A stretch of 64,000 nt of DNA. It comes from Limnohabitans sp. Rim28. Its GTDB lineage: Bacteria; Pseudomonadota; Gammaproteobacteria; Burkholderiales; Burkholderiaceae_C. Positions 25,926 through 32,615 of the stretch are shown here, piece by piece. The DNA is taken from NCBI RefSeq assembly GCF_000293865.2, contig NZ_ALKN02000003.1, positions 186,001 through 250,000 on the forward strand. The letters run 5' to 3'. The notes under the pieces were generated by a model that saw nothing but the letters and a program-made list of their open reading frames with translations, ran no database searches and was not told the origin of the DNA. Made by a program: the position numbers and the translations under genes. How positions within the stretch are numbered: position 1 is the stretch's first letter; every line of letters begins with the position of its first letter.

Positions 25926-27450
25926 GCAACGGGTGGTCATCGTCGGTGCCGGTATGGGCGGCTTGTCCAGTGCCATTGCCCTGGCTTACCAAGGTTTGCA
26001 TGTCACCGTGGTGGAGGCTGCTGATGCCCCCGGTGGCAAGGTGCACAGCCGCGAAGTCAATGGCGCCCACATTGACAGCGGCCCCACCGTGTTCACCATG
26101 CGCTGGGTGTTCGACGCCTTGCTGCGCAGTGTGGGCACGAGCGTCGAGTCTGAGATGCGCATCAAGCCGCTGCAGGTCCTGGCACGCCACTTTTGGCCCG
26201 ATGGCAGCCAACTCGATTTGTCGGCTGACGCGCGCGAGAGCGAAGCGGCCATTGCCGCATGGTCAAGTGGCGACGAGGCCCGCCGTTTCCGAGATTTTTG
26301 CAAAACCACGCGCCAGCTTTACGCCACGCTGGAAGGCCCCATGATCCGCGCCCAGCGCCCCAGCATGGGCGGTTTCATGGGCGACTTGGGGTTCAAAGGC
26401 TTGGGTGTTCTGGCCCAACTCGGTCCCATGCGCAGCCTGTGGCAGCAACTGGGCCAACAATTTTCCGATCCGCGTTTGCGTCAATTGTTTGCACGCTACG
26501 CCACCTATTGCGGCTCATCGCCCTGGGAGTCGCCAGCGACCTTGATGCTGATTGCGCAAGTGGAGATGGACGGCGTTTGGTCGGTGGAGGGTGGCATGCA
26601 TGGCATGGCCCAAGCGCTGGCCCGTGTCGCCCGACGTCACGGTGCGGTGTTCCGCTACCAAAGCACTTGTCAGCGCATCGAACAGCGCCAGGGCAGGGTG
26701 TCGGGTGTGCACTTGCAGTCGGGTGAGTTTTTGCCTGCAGACCGTGTGATTTTCAATGGCGATGCCGGTGCTTTGCGCCAAGGTCTCTTGGGTGAAGATG
26801 TCCGCAGGGCTGTCCCTCGGGACGCCCCGCCGCGTTCTTTGTCGGCGCTGACATGGTCCATGCACACCCCCACTGAGGGCGTCAAGCTGGACCGCCACAA
26901 CGTGTTTTTTCAAAGCACCTACGCCAGCGAGTTCGAGGACATCTTCGAACGCCAGCGCCTGCCGCACAGCCCCACGGTCTATGTGTGCGCGCAAGACCGG
27001 CCCGCGCAGCTGGCGCCCGGCCTGGCCGAGCGTATTTTTTGTTTGGTCAACGCCCCCGCCTGCGGTGATGGCAACGGCATCACCGAGGAGGCCATTGAAC
27101 AATGCCAAACCCGCACCTTTCAGCACCTTCAGCAGCTGGGTCTGTCACTGCAGCCCACGCCGGCCAACAGCCTTCGGACGACACCGCAGGATTTCCATCG
27201 GCGTTTTCCGGCGAGCGGGGGGGCGCTGTACGGGCAGGCGACGCACGGCTGGACCAGCATCTTCAGCAGACCTGGCTCCACCACACCCCTGCAGGGCCTG
27301 TATCTGGCGGGGGGCAGCGTGCATCCGGGGCCGGGCGTGCCGATGGCAGCCTTGTCCGGGCAACGGGCGGCCGAGGCTGTGATGGCGAGCCTCGCTTCAA
27401 CCAAAACGTTCCAGACGGGGGCTACCTTTGGTGGTATGTCGACGCCATGA
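25918..27450 (+). CDS. crtD: Hydroxy/methoxyneurosporene desaturase CrtD
   Basis: FAD-dependent 3,4-desaturase of the spheroidene branch. The 510-aa protein has the N-terminal dinucleotide motif VVIVGAGMGGLSSAIALA, the VEAADAPGGKV segment, and the C-terminal LYLAGGSVHPGPGVPMAALSGQRAAE typical of the CrtI/CrtD family. It differs from the second desaturase at 43874-45445, which is the phytoene type. The product overlaps crtA at its start and its 3' end overlaps the crtC frame. Confidence 0.9.
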   Translation: MSEQRVVIVGAGMGGLSSAIALAYQGLHVTVVEAADAPGGKVHSREVNGAHIDSGPTVFTMRWVFDALLRSVGTSVESEMRIKPLQVLARHFWPDGSQLDLSADARESEAAIAAWSSGDEARRFRDFCKTTRQLYATLEGPMIRAQRPSMGGFMGDLGFKGLGVLAQLGPMRSLWQQLGQQFSDPRLRQLFARYATYCGSSPWESPATLMLIAQVEMDGVWSVEGGMHGMAQALARVARRHGAVFRYQSTCQRIEQRQGRVSGVHLQSGEFLPADRVIFNGDAGALRQGLLGEDVRRAVPRDAPPRSLSALTWSMHTPTEGVKLDRHNVFFQSTYASEFEDIFERQRLPHSPTVYVCAQDRPAQLAPGLAERIFCLVNAPACGDGNGITEEAIEQCQTRTFQHLQQLGLSLQPTPANSLRTTPQDFHRRFPASGGALYGQATHGWTSIFSRPGSTTPLQGLYLAGGSVHPGPGVPMAALSGQRAAEAVMASLASTKTFQTGATFGGMSTP

Positions 27451-28310
27451 GTGACGACGGTCAACACGGCATCACCCTCATTGCCTTTGTCGGCAGTGTG
27501 TTTTCGCCTTACTACGCCTGGGCGCGTCGACGTGGCCGGGCCAATCCCGACAACCACTGCGCCCTGAATGTGGCCATCTACAGCAAAGGCCAAGGCCGTT
27601 GGGCCATGACAGAGCGGGGTAAACGCCACTGTTCGCGCACCGAGCGCCAGTTCACGATCGGTCCCAGTCAAATGAGCTGGGACGGTGATTGCCTGAACAT
27701 TGACATCGACGAAGTCTGTGTGCCCATTCCGCGACGCATTCGGGGCCGCATCAAATTGTGGCCTCAGCAGTTGTTTGCCTATTCGACACCGCTGGACGTG
27801 GGTGGTCGCCACCGCTGGGGGCCTTTGGCGCCATCCTCTCGCATCGAGGTCAATTTGAGTGCCCCCGATCTGAAGTGGCAAGGCCATGCTTATCTGGACT
27901 CCAACGAGGGCGATGAACCTGTAGAGCAGGGCTTTCACACTTGGGATTGGTCACGTGCCCGCATGCGCGATGGCAGCACGGTGGTGTTCTACGACATGCA
28001 AGCACCTGGCACCGAAGACCGTGTGCTGTCGCTGCGTTTTAGCCCCAAGGGCACGGTCGAGCCCATGGCCACGCCGCCCGTGCAGAACTTGTCCAAGACC
28101 GGTTGGCGCATCGATCGCCGCATGCGCAGCACGCAAGCCGTGCGCGTGCACGAACAACTCGAAGACACGCCGTTTTACCAGCGTGCCTTGCTGCAATTTG
28201 ATCACGCGGGTGAGCCTTTGCTTGCCTTCCACGAAACCCTGTCGGTGCCACGTTTGGTGTCACCGGTGGTTCAAGCCATGCTGCCCTTTCGCATGCCAAG
28301 GCGGGCTTGA
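27447..28310 (+). CDS. crtC: Carotenoid 1,2-hydratase (hydroxyneurosporene synthase) CrtC
   Basis: Adds water to the neurosporene end group. The conserved core is LIAFVGSVFSPYYAWARRRG, then NPDNHCALNVAIY, MTERGKRHCSR, SMSWDG-like SQMSWDG and FHTWDWSRARM. The ATG at 27447 overlaps the crtD stop, giving 287 aa. Yet in this frame the residues just upstream (VPDGGYLWWYVDA) look like the conserved family N-terminus, and the frame stays open to an ATG at 27102 inside crtD. The true start is therefore uncertain. Confidence 0.88.
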   Translation: MSDDGQHGITLIAFVGSVFSPYYAWARRRGRANPDNHCALNVAIYSKGQGRWAMTERGKRHCSRTERQFTIGPSQMSWDGDCLNIDIDEVCVPIPRRIRGRIKLWPQQLFAYSTPLDVGGRHRWGPLAPSSRIEVNLSAPDLKWQGHAYLDSNEGDEPVEQGFHTWDWSRARMRDGSTVVFYDMQAPGTEDRVLSLRFSPKGTVEPMATPPVQNLSKTGWRIDRRMRSTQAVRVHEQLEDTPFYQRALLQFDHAGEPLLAFHETLSVPRLVSPVVQAMLPFRMPRRA

Positions 28311-28414
28311 GATGAACACCCTTGAACGTGATGTCAAGGCAACCCCATTCCTGGCCGTGGTGGCCAAGAATAGCCCTCGTGCGGGCCGTGCACGTCTTCT
28401 GCAAGGAGAAAACT

Positions 28415-28567
28415 ATGTCTAACTCAGACAAAGTCTGGCCAACGGGACTGACCCAGGCCGAATCGGAAGAGATTCACCGTAATCTCATCCAGGGTACGCA
28501 GATTTTCGGCATGATTGCCGCATTTGCTCACCTGTTGGCCTACATCTATTCACCCTGGCTCAAGTAA
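28415..28567 (+). CDS. pucB: Light-harvesting 2 beta subunit PucB
   Basis: The 50-aa beta polypeptide of the peripheral antenna. It shows GLTQAESEEIHRNLIQGTQIF (outer His near the B800 site), one span with the BChl His in AAFAHLLAYI, and the terminal YSPWLK. AAGGAG lies seven to ten bases upstream of ATG 28415. It is directly followed by pucA. No PpsR consensus site is visible in the 104 bases between crtC and pucB. Confidence 0.95.
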   Translation: MSNSDKVWPTGLTQAESEEIHRNLIQGTQIFGMIAAFAHLLAYIYSPWLK

Positions 28568-28579
28568 AGGGGACAACTC

Positions 28580-28771
28580 ATGATCTATTCGAAAATGTGG
28601 TTGGTGGTGAAACCTTCTGTGGGCATTCCAGTGTTCATTGCGGCCGTGGCAATTGCCTCGTTCAGCGTGCACCTGGCTTTGACCATGAACACCACGTGGG
28701 TGAAGGGCTTCCTCAATGGCGGCGCCAAAGTCGTTGCAACCGCTCCGGCGGATGCTGCGGCGAAAAAGTAA
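28580..28771 (+). CDS. pucA: Light-harvesting 2 alpha subunit PucA, B800-820 type residues
   Basis: A 63-aa alpha polypeptide that aligns without gaps to the well-known Rhodoblastus acidophilus chain: Lys5, Trp7, Pro12, Gly15, Pro17, His31 (BChl ligand), Thr38-Thr39-Trp40. At positions 44 and 45, where B800-850 antennae have Tyr-Trp or Tyr-Tyr that hydrogen bond the acetyl groups, it has Phe-Leu (WVKGFLNGG). This pair is the mark of the blue-shifted B800-820 (LH3) form. The C-terminus is Ala/Lys-rich. AGGGGACA precedes the ATG. Confidence 0.95.
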   Translation: MIYSKMWLVVKPSVGIPVFIAAVAIASFSVHLALTMNTTWVKGFLNGGAKVVATAPADAAAKK

Positions 28772-28792
28772 GGGGCTTGCCCCGCCGAAAGG

Positions 28793-28812
28793 CCAGGCGC
28801 GCGAGCGCCTGG
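28793..28812 (+). promoter_or_regulatory. RNA hairpin between pucA and pucC
   Basis: CCAGGCGC-GCGA-GCGCCTGG is a perfect 8-base-pair stem with a GCGA tetraloop, 22 bases after pucA and just before the pucC ribosome site. No strong U-run follows. It probably stabilises the pucBA message or lowers read-through into pucC. Confidence 0.6.
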
Positions 28813-28822
28813 TCCTTCCTTT

Positions 28823-30205
28823 ATGAACAAAACCAACACATCGTGGACGCAATCGCTGGCCAATTTGGGGCCACGCTTTTTGCCTTTTGCCGACGCCGCC
28901 AGTGAAGATTTGCCACTGTCGCGTTTGCTGCGTCTGTCGCTGTTTCAAATTTCTGTGGGCATGGCCATGGTCATGCTCGTGGGCACCCTCAACCGCGTGA
29001 TGATTGTGGAGCTCAAAGTCTCCGCCACGCTGGTGTCCTTCATGGTGGCGCTGCCCCTGCTCATTGCCCCCTTGCGTGCGCTGATCGGCTTTCGCTCTGA
29101 CAACCACCGCTCGCAGCTGGGTTGGCGCCGGGTGCCCTATATATGGATGGGCAGCTTGCTGCAGTTTGGTGGGTTCTCCATCATGCCTTTTGCCCTCTTG
29201 GTCCTGGCGGGTGCGGGTCAGTCCAGCCAGGCCCCGGCGTGGGTGGGCCAAGTGGGTGCGGCAGGGGCCTTCCTTTTGGTGGGCCTGGGCATGCACACCG
29301 TACAAACCGCCGGTCTGGCGCTGGCCACCGACTTGGCCCCGCCAGAGCGTCAACCCCAAGTGGTGGGCCTGATGTACGTCATGCAACTGATCGGCATGAT
29401 TGGCAGCGCCTTGATGCTGGGCTATTTGCTGCACGACTACAGTCCCGGCCAACTCATTCGTGTGGTGCAGGCTGTGGCGGTGACCACACTGGTCTTGAAC
29501 GTGATCGCGCTGTGGAAGCAAGAGCCGCGCAGCCGCTTGCGCAAACCTGGCACGCCCATCGAGCACACCTTCGCCCAAGCCTGGCAGTTGTTTTGCCAAG
29601 GCCCCAACACCGTCCGGCGATTGCTCGCGGTGGGCCTGGGCACCATGGCCTTCACCATGGAAGATGTGTTGCTCGAACCTTATGGCGGTGAGATTTTGCA
29701 CATGAGCGTGTCCAGCACCACCTTGCTGTCGGCCACGCTGGCCTTGGGCGGTTTGCTGGGATTTGCCTGGGCCTCTCGTGTGTTGGGACGGGGAGGCGAT
29801 GCCTACCGCATGTCGGGTTGGGGTGCTTGGATCGGCTTGCCGGCTTTTGTGGCTGTCATCGGCGCGGCCCCCTTGGCCTCTCCCACGGTGTTTGTGTTGG
29901 GCATCTTTTTGATTGGCTTGGGTGGCGGCTTGTTCGCGCACGGCACCCTCACAGCCAGCATGCAGTTGGCGCCACCCGGTCAGGTCGGTTTGGCCATGGG
30001 GGCTTGGGGCGCCGTGCAAGCGACGGCCGCGGGCGTGGGCATGGCCATTGGCGGCATCGTGCGCGACGCCGTGGCCATGGTCAGCAGCCCGGTCATGGGT
30101 TACTCGGCGGTGTACCTGATTGAAATCGTGTTGCTGGCGCTGACCTTGTGGGCGATGGGACCTTTGATGCGCTCTGCTGTGCGACCCCAACCCAACTCTG
30201 CATAA
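28823..30205 (+). CDS. pucC: LH2 assembly protein PucC (BCH-family MFS)
   Basis: A 460-aa membrane protein with about twelve helices needed for LH2 assembly, thought to deliver or handle BChl. Signature stretches are RLSLFQISVGMAMVMLVGTLNRVMIVEL, APLRALIGFRSDNHRS and EDVLLEPYGGEILHM. It follows pucBA after a hairpin, which fits an LH2-specific role; two paralogues lie at 49245-50711 and 63272 onward. A 28-aa peptide gene follows. Confidence 0.93.
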   Translation: MNKTNTSWTQSLANLGPRFLPFADAASEDLPLSRLLRLSLFQISVGMAMVMLVGTLNRVMIVELKVSATLVSFMVALPLLIAPLRALIGFRSDNHRSQLGWRRVPYIWMGSLLQFGGFSIMPFALLVLAGAGQSSQAPAWVGQVGAAGAFLLVGLGMHTVQTAGLALATDLAPPERQPQVVGLMYVMQLIGMIGSALMLGYLLHDYSPGQLIRVVQAVAVTTLVLNVIALWKQEPRSRLRKPGTPIEHTFAQAWQLFCQGPNTVRRLLAVGLGTMAFTMEDVLLEPYGGEILHMSVSSTTLLSATLALGGLLGFAWASRVLGRGGDAYRMSGWGAWIGLPAFVAVIGAAPLASPTVFVLGIFLIGLGGGLFAHGTLTASMQLAPPGQVGLAMGAWGAVQATAAGVGMAIGGIVRDAVAMVSSPVMGYSAVYLIEIVLLALTLWAMGPLMRSAVRPQPNSA

Positions 30206-30254
30206 TCAACTTCTTTTCAATCCCTCACCTCGACCCACCACCCAAGGACTCACC

Positions 30255-30341
30255 ATGGAAATCAAACACATCCTCATCATCATGTTCGCGGTTTTCTGCC
30301 TGTTCATGCTGGCCAACTGGTTCAACCGCCCCCGCAAGTAA
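30255..30341 (+). CDS. 28-aa single-span membrane peptide after pucC
   Basis: A short frame MEIKHILIIMFAVFCLFM... ending NWFNRPRK: one 18-residue span followed by a positive tail, so an N-out/C-in peptide. AAGGA lies eight bases upstream of the ATG, and a rho-independent terminator follows 32 bases after the stop, which makes it the last gene of the puc message. I do not recognise it. Small single-span peptides occur as gamma or accessory chains of LH complexes in other purple bacteria, so an LH2-linked role is a fair guess only. Confidence 0.65.
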   Translation: MEIKHILIIMFAVFCLFMLANWFNRPRK

Positions 30342-30372
30342 ACCCCGCCTCGGTCACGGGGTGATTCCCCCA

Positions 30373-30401
30373 AAAAAAAGCCACCTTGCGGTGGCTTTTT
30401 T
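30373..30401. terminator. Rho-independent terminator, bidirectional
   Basis: AAAAAAGCCACC-TTGC-GGTGGCTTTTTT: a GC-rich stem extended by A/T runs on both sides. It can end the rightward puc transcript and the leftward RRM-protein transcript, whose gene stops at 30420. Confidence 0.9.
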
Positions 30402-30419
30402 GTGGGCGACTGAATCGGT

Positions 30420-30713
30420 TCAGTTGCGCGTGTCGCGGTAACCGCTGCCATAGCCGGTGCTCGGCTCTTTGGGCTTGGAGATGTTCACCACGATCGAGCG
30501 ACCGCTGACCGACATGCCGTTCAGGCCGGTGATAGCGGCTTGGGCTTCTTCGGCGCTGGACATTTCCACAAAGGCGAAACCTTTGGAGCGGCCAGTGTCG
30601 CGGTCCATCATGACTTTGGCCGACAAGACGCCGCCAAATTCAGAAAAGTTTTGACGCAAGCTGGCGTCGTCGATGGTGTAGGGCAAGTTGCCCACGTAAA
30701 TTTTGCTGCTCAT
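30420..30713 (-). CDS. RRM-type RNA-binding protein
   Basis: A 97-aa protein that is almost entirely one RNA recognition motif: RNP2 KIYVGNLPY near the start and RNP1 SKGFAFVEM about residue 43, with a short Gly/Tyr/Arg tail. In bacteria such proteins bind single-stranded RNA, often in cold or stress response. It is convergent with the puc operon and shares its terminator. No link with photosynthesis is shown. Confidence 0.92.
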   Translation of the reverse strand: MSSKIYVGNLPYTIDDASLRQNFSEFGGVLSAKVMMDRDTGRSKGFAFVEMSSAEEAQAAITGLNGMSVSGRSIVVNISKPKEPSTGYGSGYRDTRN

Positions 30714-31398
30714 GGTTGAGCCTTTCAGAGAGGTGGCGTGGCGGTTTCAAAACGAAGCCGACATGCAGGAAAAAGCGGATTCTTGGCAGATGCCCAGAAG
30801 CCGCAGGGAAACGCGCCGGAGACCTTGAGGCCTTAGCGCATTTGTTCGGGGCAGGGGCTGTTTTGCAGCCAGTCGCGCGTGGTGTCGAGGACACGGCGCG
30901 CAGCATGTTGGGTGAAAGCACAAGCCGAGCGATGCTGGGCGGCTGTCAGGTCCAGGCCTTGCAGAGCAGGGCGGGCCTGGCGCAAAGCCCTGGCAGTTGT
31001 GGTTCGGCCAAGGCCGGTGCAAAAAGGGTGTGTCGAGGGCGAAGCGACCGGGGAGCCCGTGCGGGTGTTTATCGGGGAGATCAAAATCAATTGGATCGCA
31101 AACCATCCAGGGGCTTGCGCAGAGCTGTGAGAAAAATGCCGAGGCCTGCAGCTCAACAGGAGACGGTGTTCGAAGTCAATCGATGCCAATGCAGACGCCT
31201 TGTGAGCCTTCTGCGTGTTGTTCATGCGGGTGGTGCAGAACAAACGGTGACTATATTCCAAAATGAAATAAAAGTCAAATTTTTTATTTCAATCAGTTTG
31301 AAGGAGGTTGGAGCATCTCCAACTGTTGACAGCACACGCATGCGGTGGGCGCTTCAAAGCGCGAAAGAATTCGACAGGGGGAATTGTGCCGTTTTGGC
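30714..31398. other. Gene-poor interval between RRM gene and racemase gene
   Basis: No open frame here looks like a recognisable protein. The minus-strand frame ending at 30833 has a passable composition (GLGRTTTARALRQARPALQG) but no family that I know, and could be a decayed gene. The right part is AT-rich and carries two hairpins: GAAATAAAA/TTTTATTTC (31265-31290) and GTTGGAG-CAT-CTCCAAC (31307-31323), the latter preceded by AAGGAGG at 31301-31307. Upstream of the RRM ATG (30713) should lie its promoter. Confidence 0.5.
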
Positions 31399-32160
31399 TC
31401 ACCCATGGCCCTTGGGTGGCACCTGCGAAAAGGCTTCGGGCAGGCCCACCCATGGGGCGTAAAAACCATCATGGGCTGTCGGCCCAGCGATGACTTGCTG
31501 CTGCTGCAGCAAGACCTCCCAACCGGCTTGGGCGCTGTCGATCAGGGGCAGCGTGCAGTGGTCTTGCAGCAACCGGGCGTAACCGGCAAGACCTGCGCCA
31601 CCCAAAATGATGCTGGACACGCCAGTCTGCGCCGCGTTTTGGCAAGCTTGTCCGAGGCAGCGAAGTGCCATGTCTGGGTCGGCCTGCAGCGCTGCTCCGG
31701 TGGGGGCCACGGTTTCAATGTGCCGCAGCAAGTCACCATAACCCAGCCCGTTGGCCAGCCGCTGCAGCATGGGCTTCCAGCGTTCGCCGCCAGTGACGAT
31801 GGCAAAGGGCCCAAGCGCAGCGGCCTGAATGAAAGAGGCTTCGGCCAGGCCGGTGACCGGACAAGCACTGACCTCGCGCAGGGCGAACAAACCCGGGTCG
31901 CCAAAGCAGCCAATCAGCACGCCGTTCAAGGGCGCCTGTGGCGAACCCCGTTCCGTGGTCCACACATCCAGGCAAGCATGAGCCGCCACCGCATGGCTGG
32001 CTTCACAGGCAATGTAGGGCGCGCCAAATCGGGCCGTCTGCACTCGCAGCTGAACGTTCAAAGGCAGCAGCGGTTGTAAGACCTCCTGCAGACGTTGGGT
32101 GGTCAAGGGGTTGGTGTTGGGGTTGATCAACAAAAAACGGCGTTGTGCGGTGGTGTCCAT
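31399..32160 (-). CDS. Aspartate/glutamate (hydantoin/allantoin-type) racemase family protein
   Basis: A 253-aa cofactor-independent racemase fold. It has RRFLLINPNTNPLTTQRL at the start, typical of the hydantoin and allantoin racemases, the first catalytic Cys in GVLIGCFGDPGL (about residue 85), and a second region SIILGGAGLAGYARLL where a Cys is normally found but Gly-Ala is seen. If that Cys is truly absent the mechanism may differ (decarboxylase-like or one-sided). It is divergent from the ABC transporter genes and shares their intergenic region. Confidence 0.82.
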   Translation of the reverse strand: MDTTAQRRFLLINPNTNPLTTQRLQEVLQPLLPLNVQLRVQTARFGAPYIACEASHAVAAHACLDVWTTERGSPQAPLNGVLIGCFGDPGLFALREVSACPVTGLAEASFIQAAALGPFAIVTGGERWKPMLQRLANGLGYGDLLRHIETVAPTGAALQADPDMALRCLGQACQNAAQTGVSSIILGGAGLAGYARLLQDHCTLPLIDSAQAGWEVLLQQQQVIAGPTAHDGFYAPWVGLPEAFSQVPPKGHG

Positions 32161-32615
32161 GGTGCATATTCCTTTTCACTGCCCGTGCGCAGGGTTGGCG
32201 GCCTTTGGGTGTGGTGTCCGCAAAGGCTCGGGGTCAAACCATTCACCCTGCCTGAAGTCCGTATGCCAGGGGTATGGGGCCGATGGATGATGGGTCATGG
32301 TGCTGGCGTTTGGACGATGGAAGCGGGTTTCATTGCATACAAAGAAAACACCAAATTGGGGTGTGACTCCATAGGTGCAAACCAGAATGGTGCCAGAAAA
32401 CACCATTTTTGTGCTTTATTTTCACAGCTAAATGGACCTTTGAATGCTTTGGCTTCATTCGACAGACGGATGGTTTGACCGTCATAACGGGCACGGCGAT
32501 TGCATACAAAAAGTGCTTGCCAGACTTTTGAAGCTTATGTTAGTTTACGGGACCGATCTGTTGGTTCCTTAGGTCTGGTGCTCAATTTTTCAACGCACTT
32601 TTTTCTGGAGTCTTG
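32161..32615. promoter_or_regulatory. Divergent control region with two TTGCATACAAA motifs
   Basis: A 455-base gap between the leftward racemase gene and the rightward ABC operon, without a convincing gene. It carries TTGCATACAAA twice, at 32333-32343 and 32500-32510. The core resembles the palindromic TTGTATACAA-type operator of GntR/FadR-family regulators; a GntR gene lies in the same cluster at 40136. The transporter ATG at 32616 has CTGGAG ten bases upstream. Confidence 0.5.

Noticed and set aside
28312..28422. 36-codon frame between crtC and pucB, overlapping the pucB start
   Set aside because: It has a start two bases after the crtC stop but no good ribosome site and no conserved feature; chance is likely, though a leader peptide cannot be excluded.
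30833..31261. Minus-strand frame of 142 codons in the same interval
   Set aside because: It has a plausible helical C-terminal part but no known motif and a weak start; kept only as a possible decayed gene in the interval note.
30716..31462. Plus-strand open frame of 248 codons between the RRM and racemase genes
   Set aside because: Composition is not protein-like, it overlaps the RRM gene's promoter region and the racemase 3' end, and no family is recognised.
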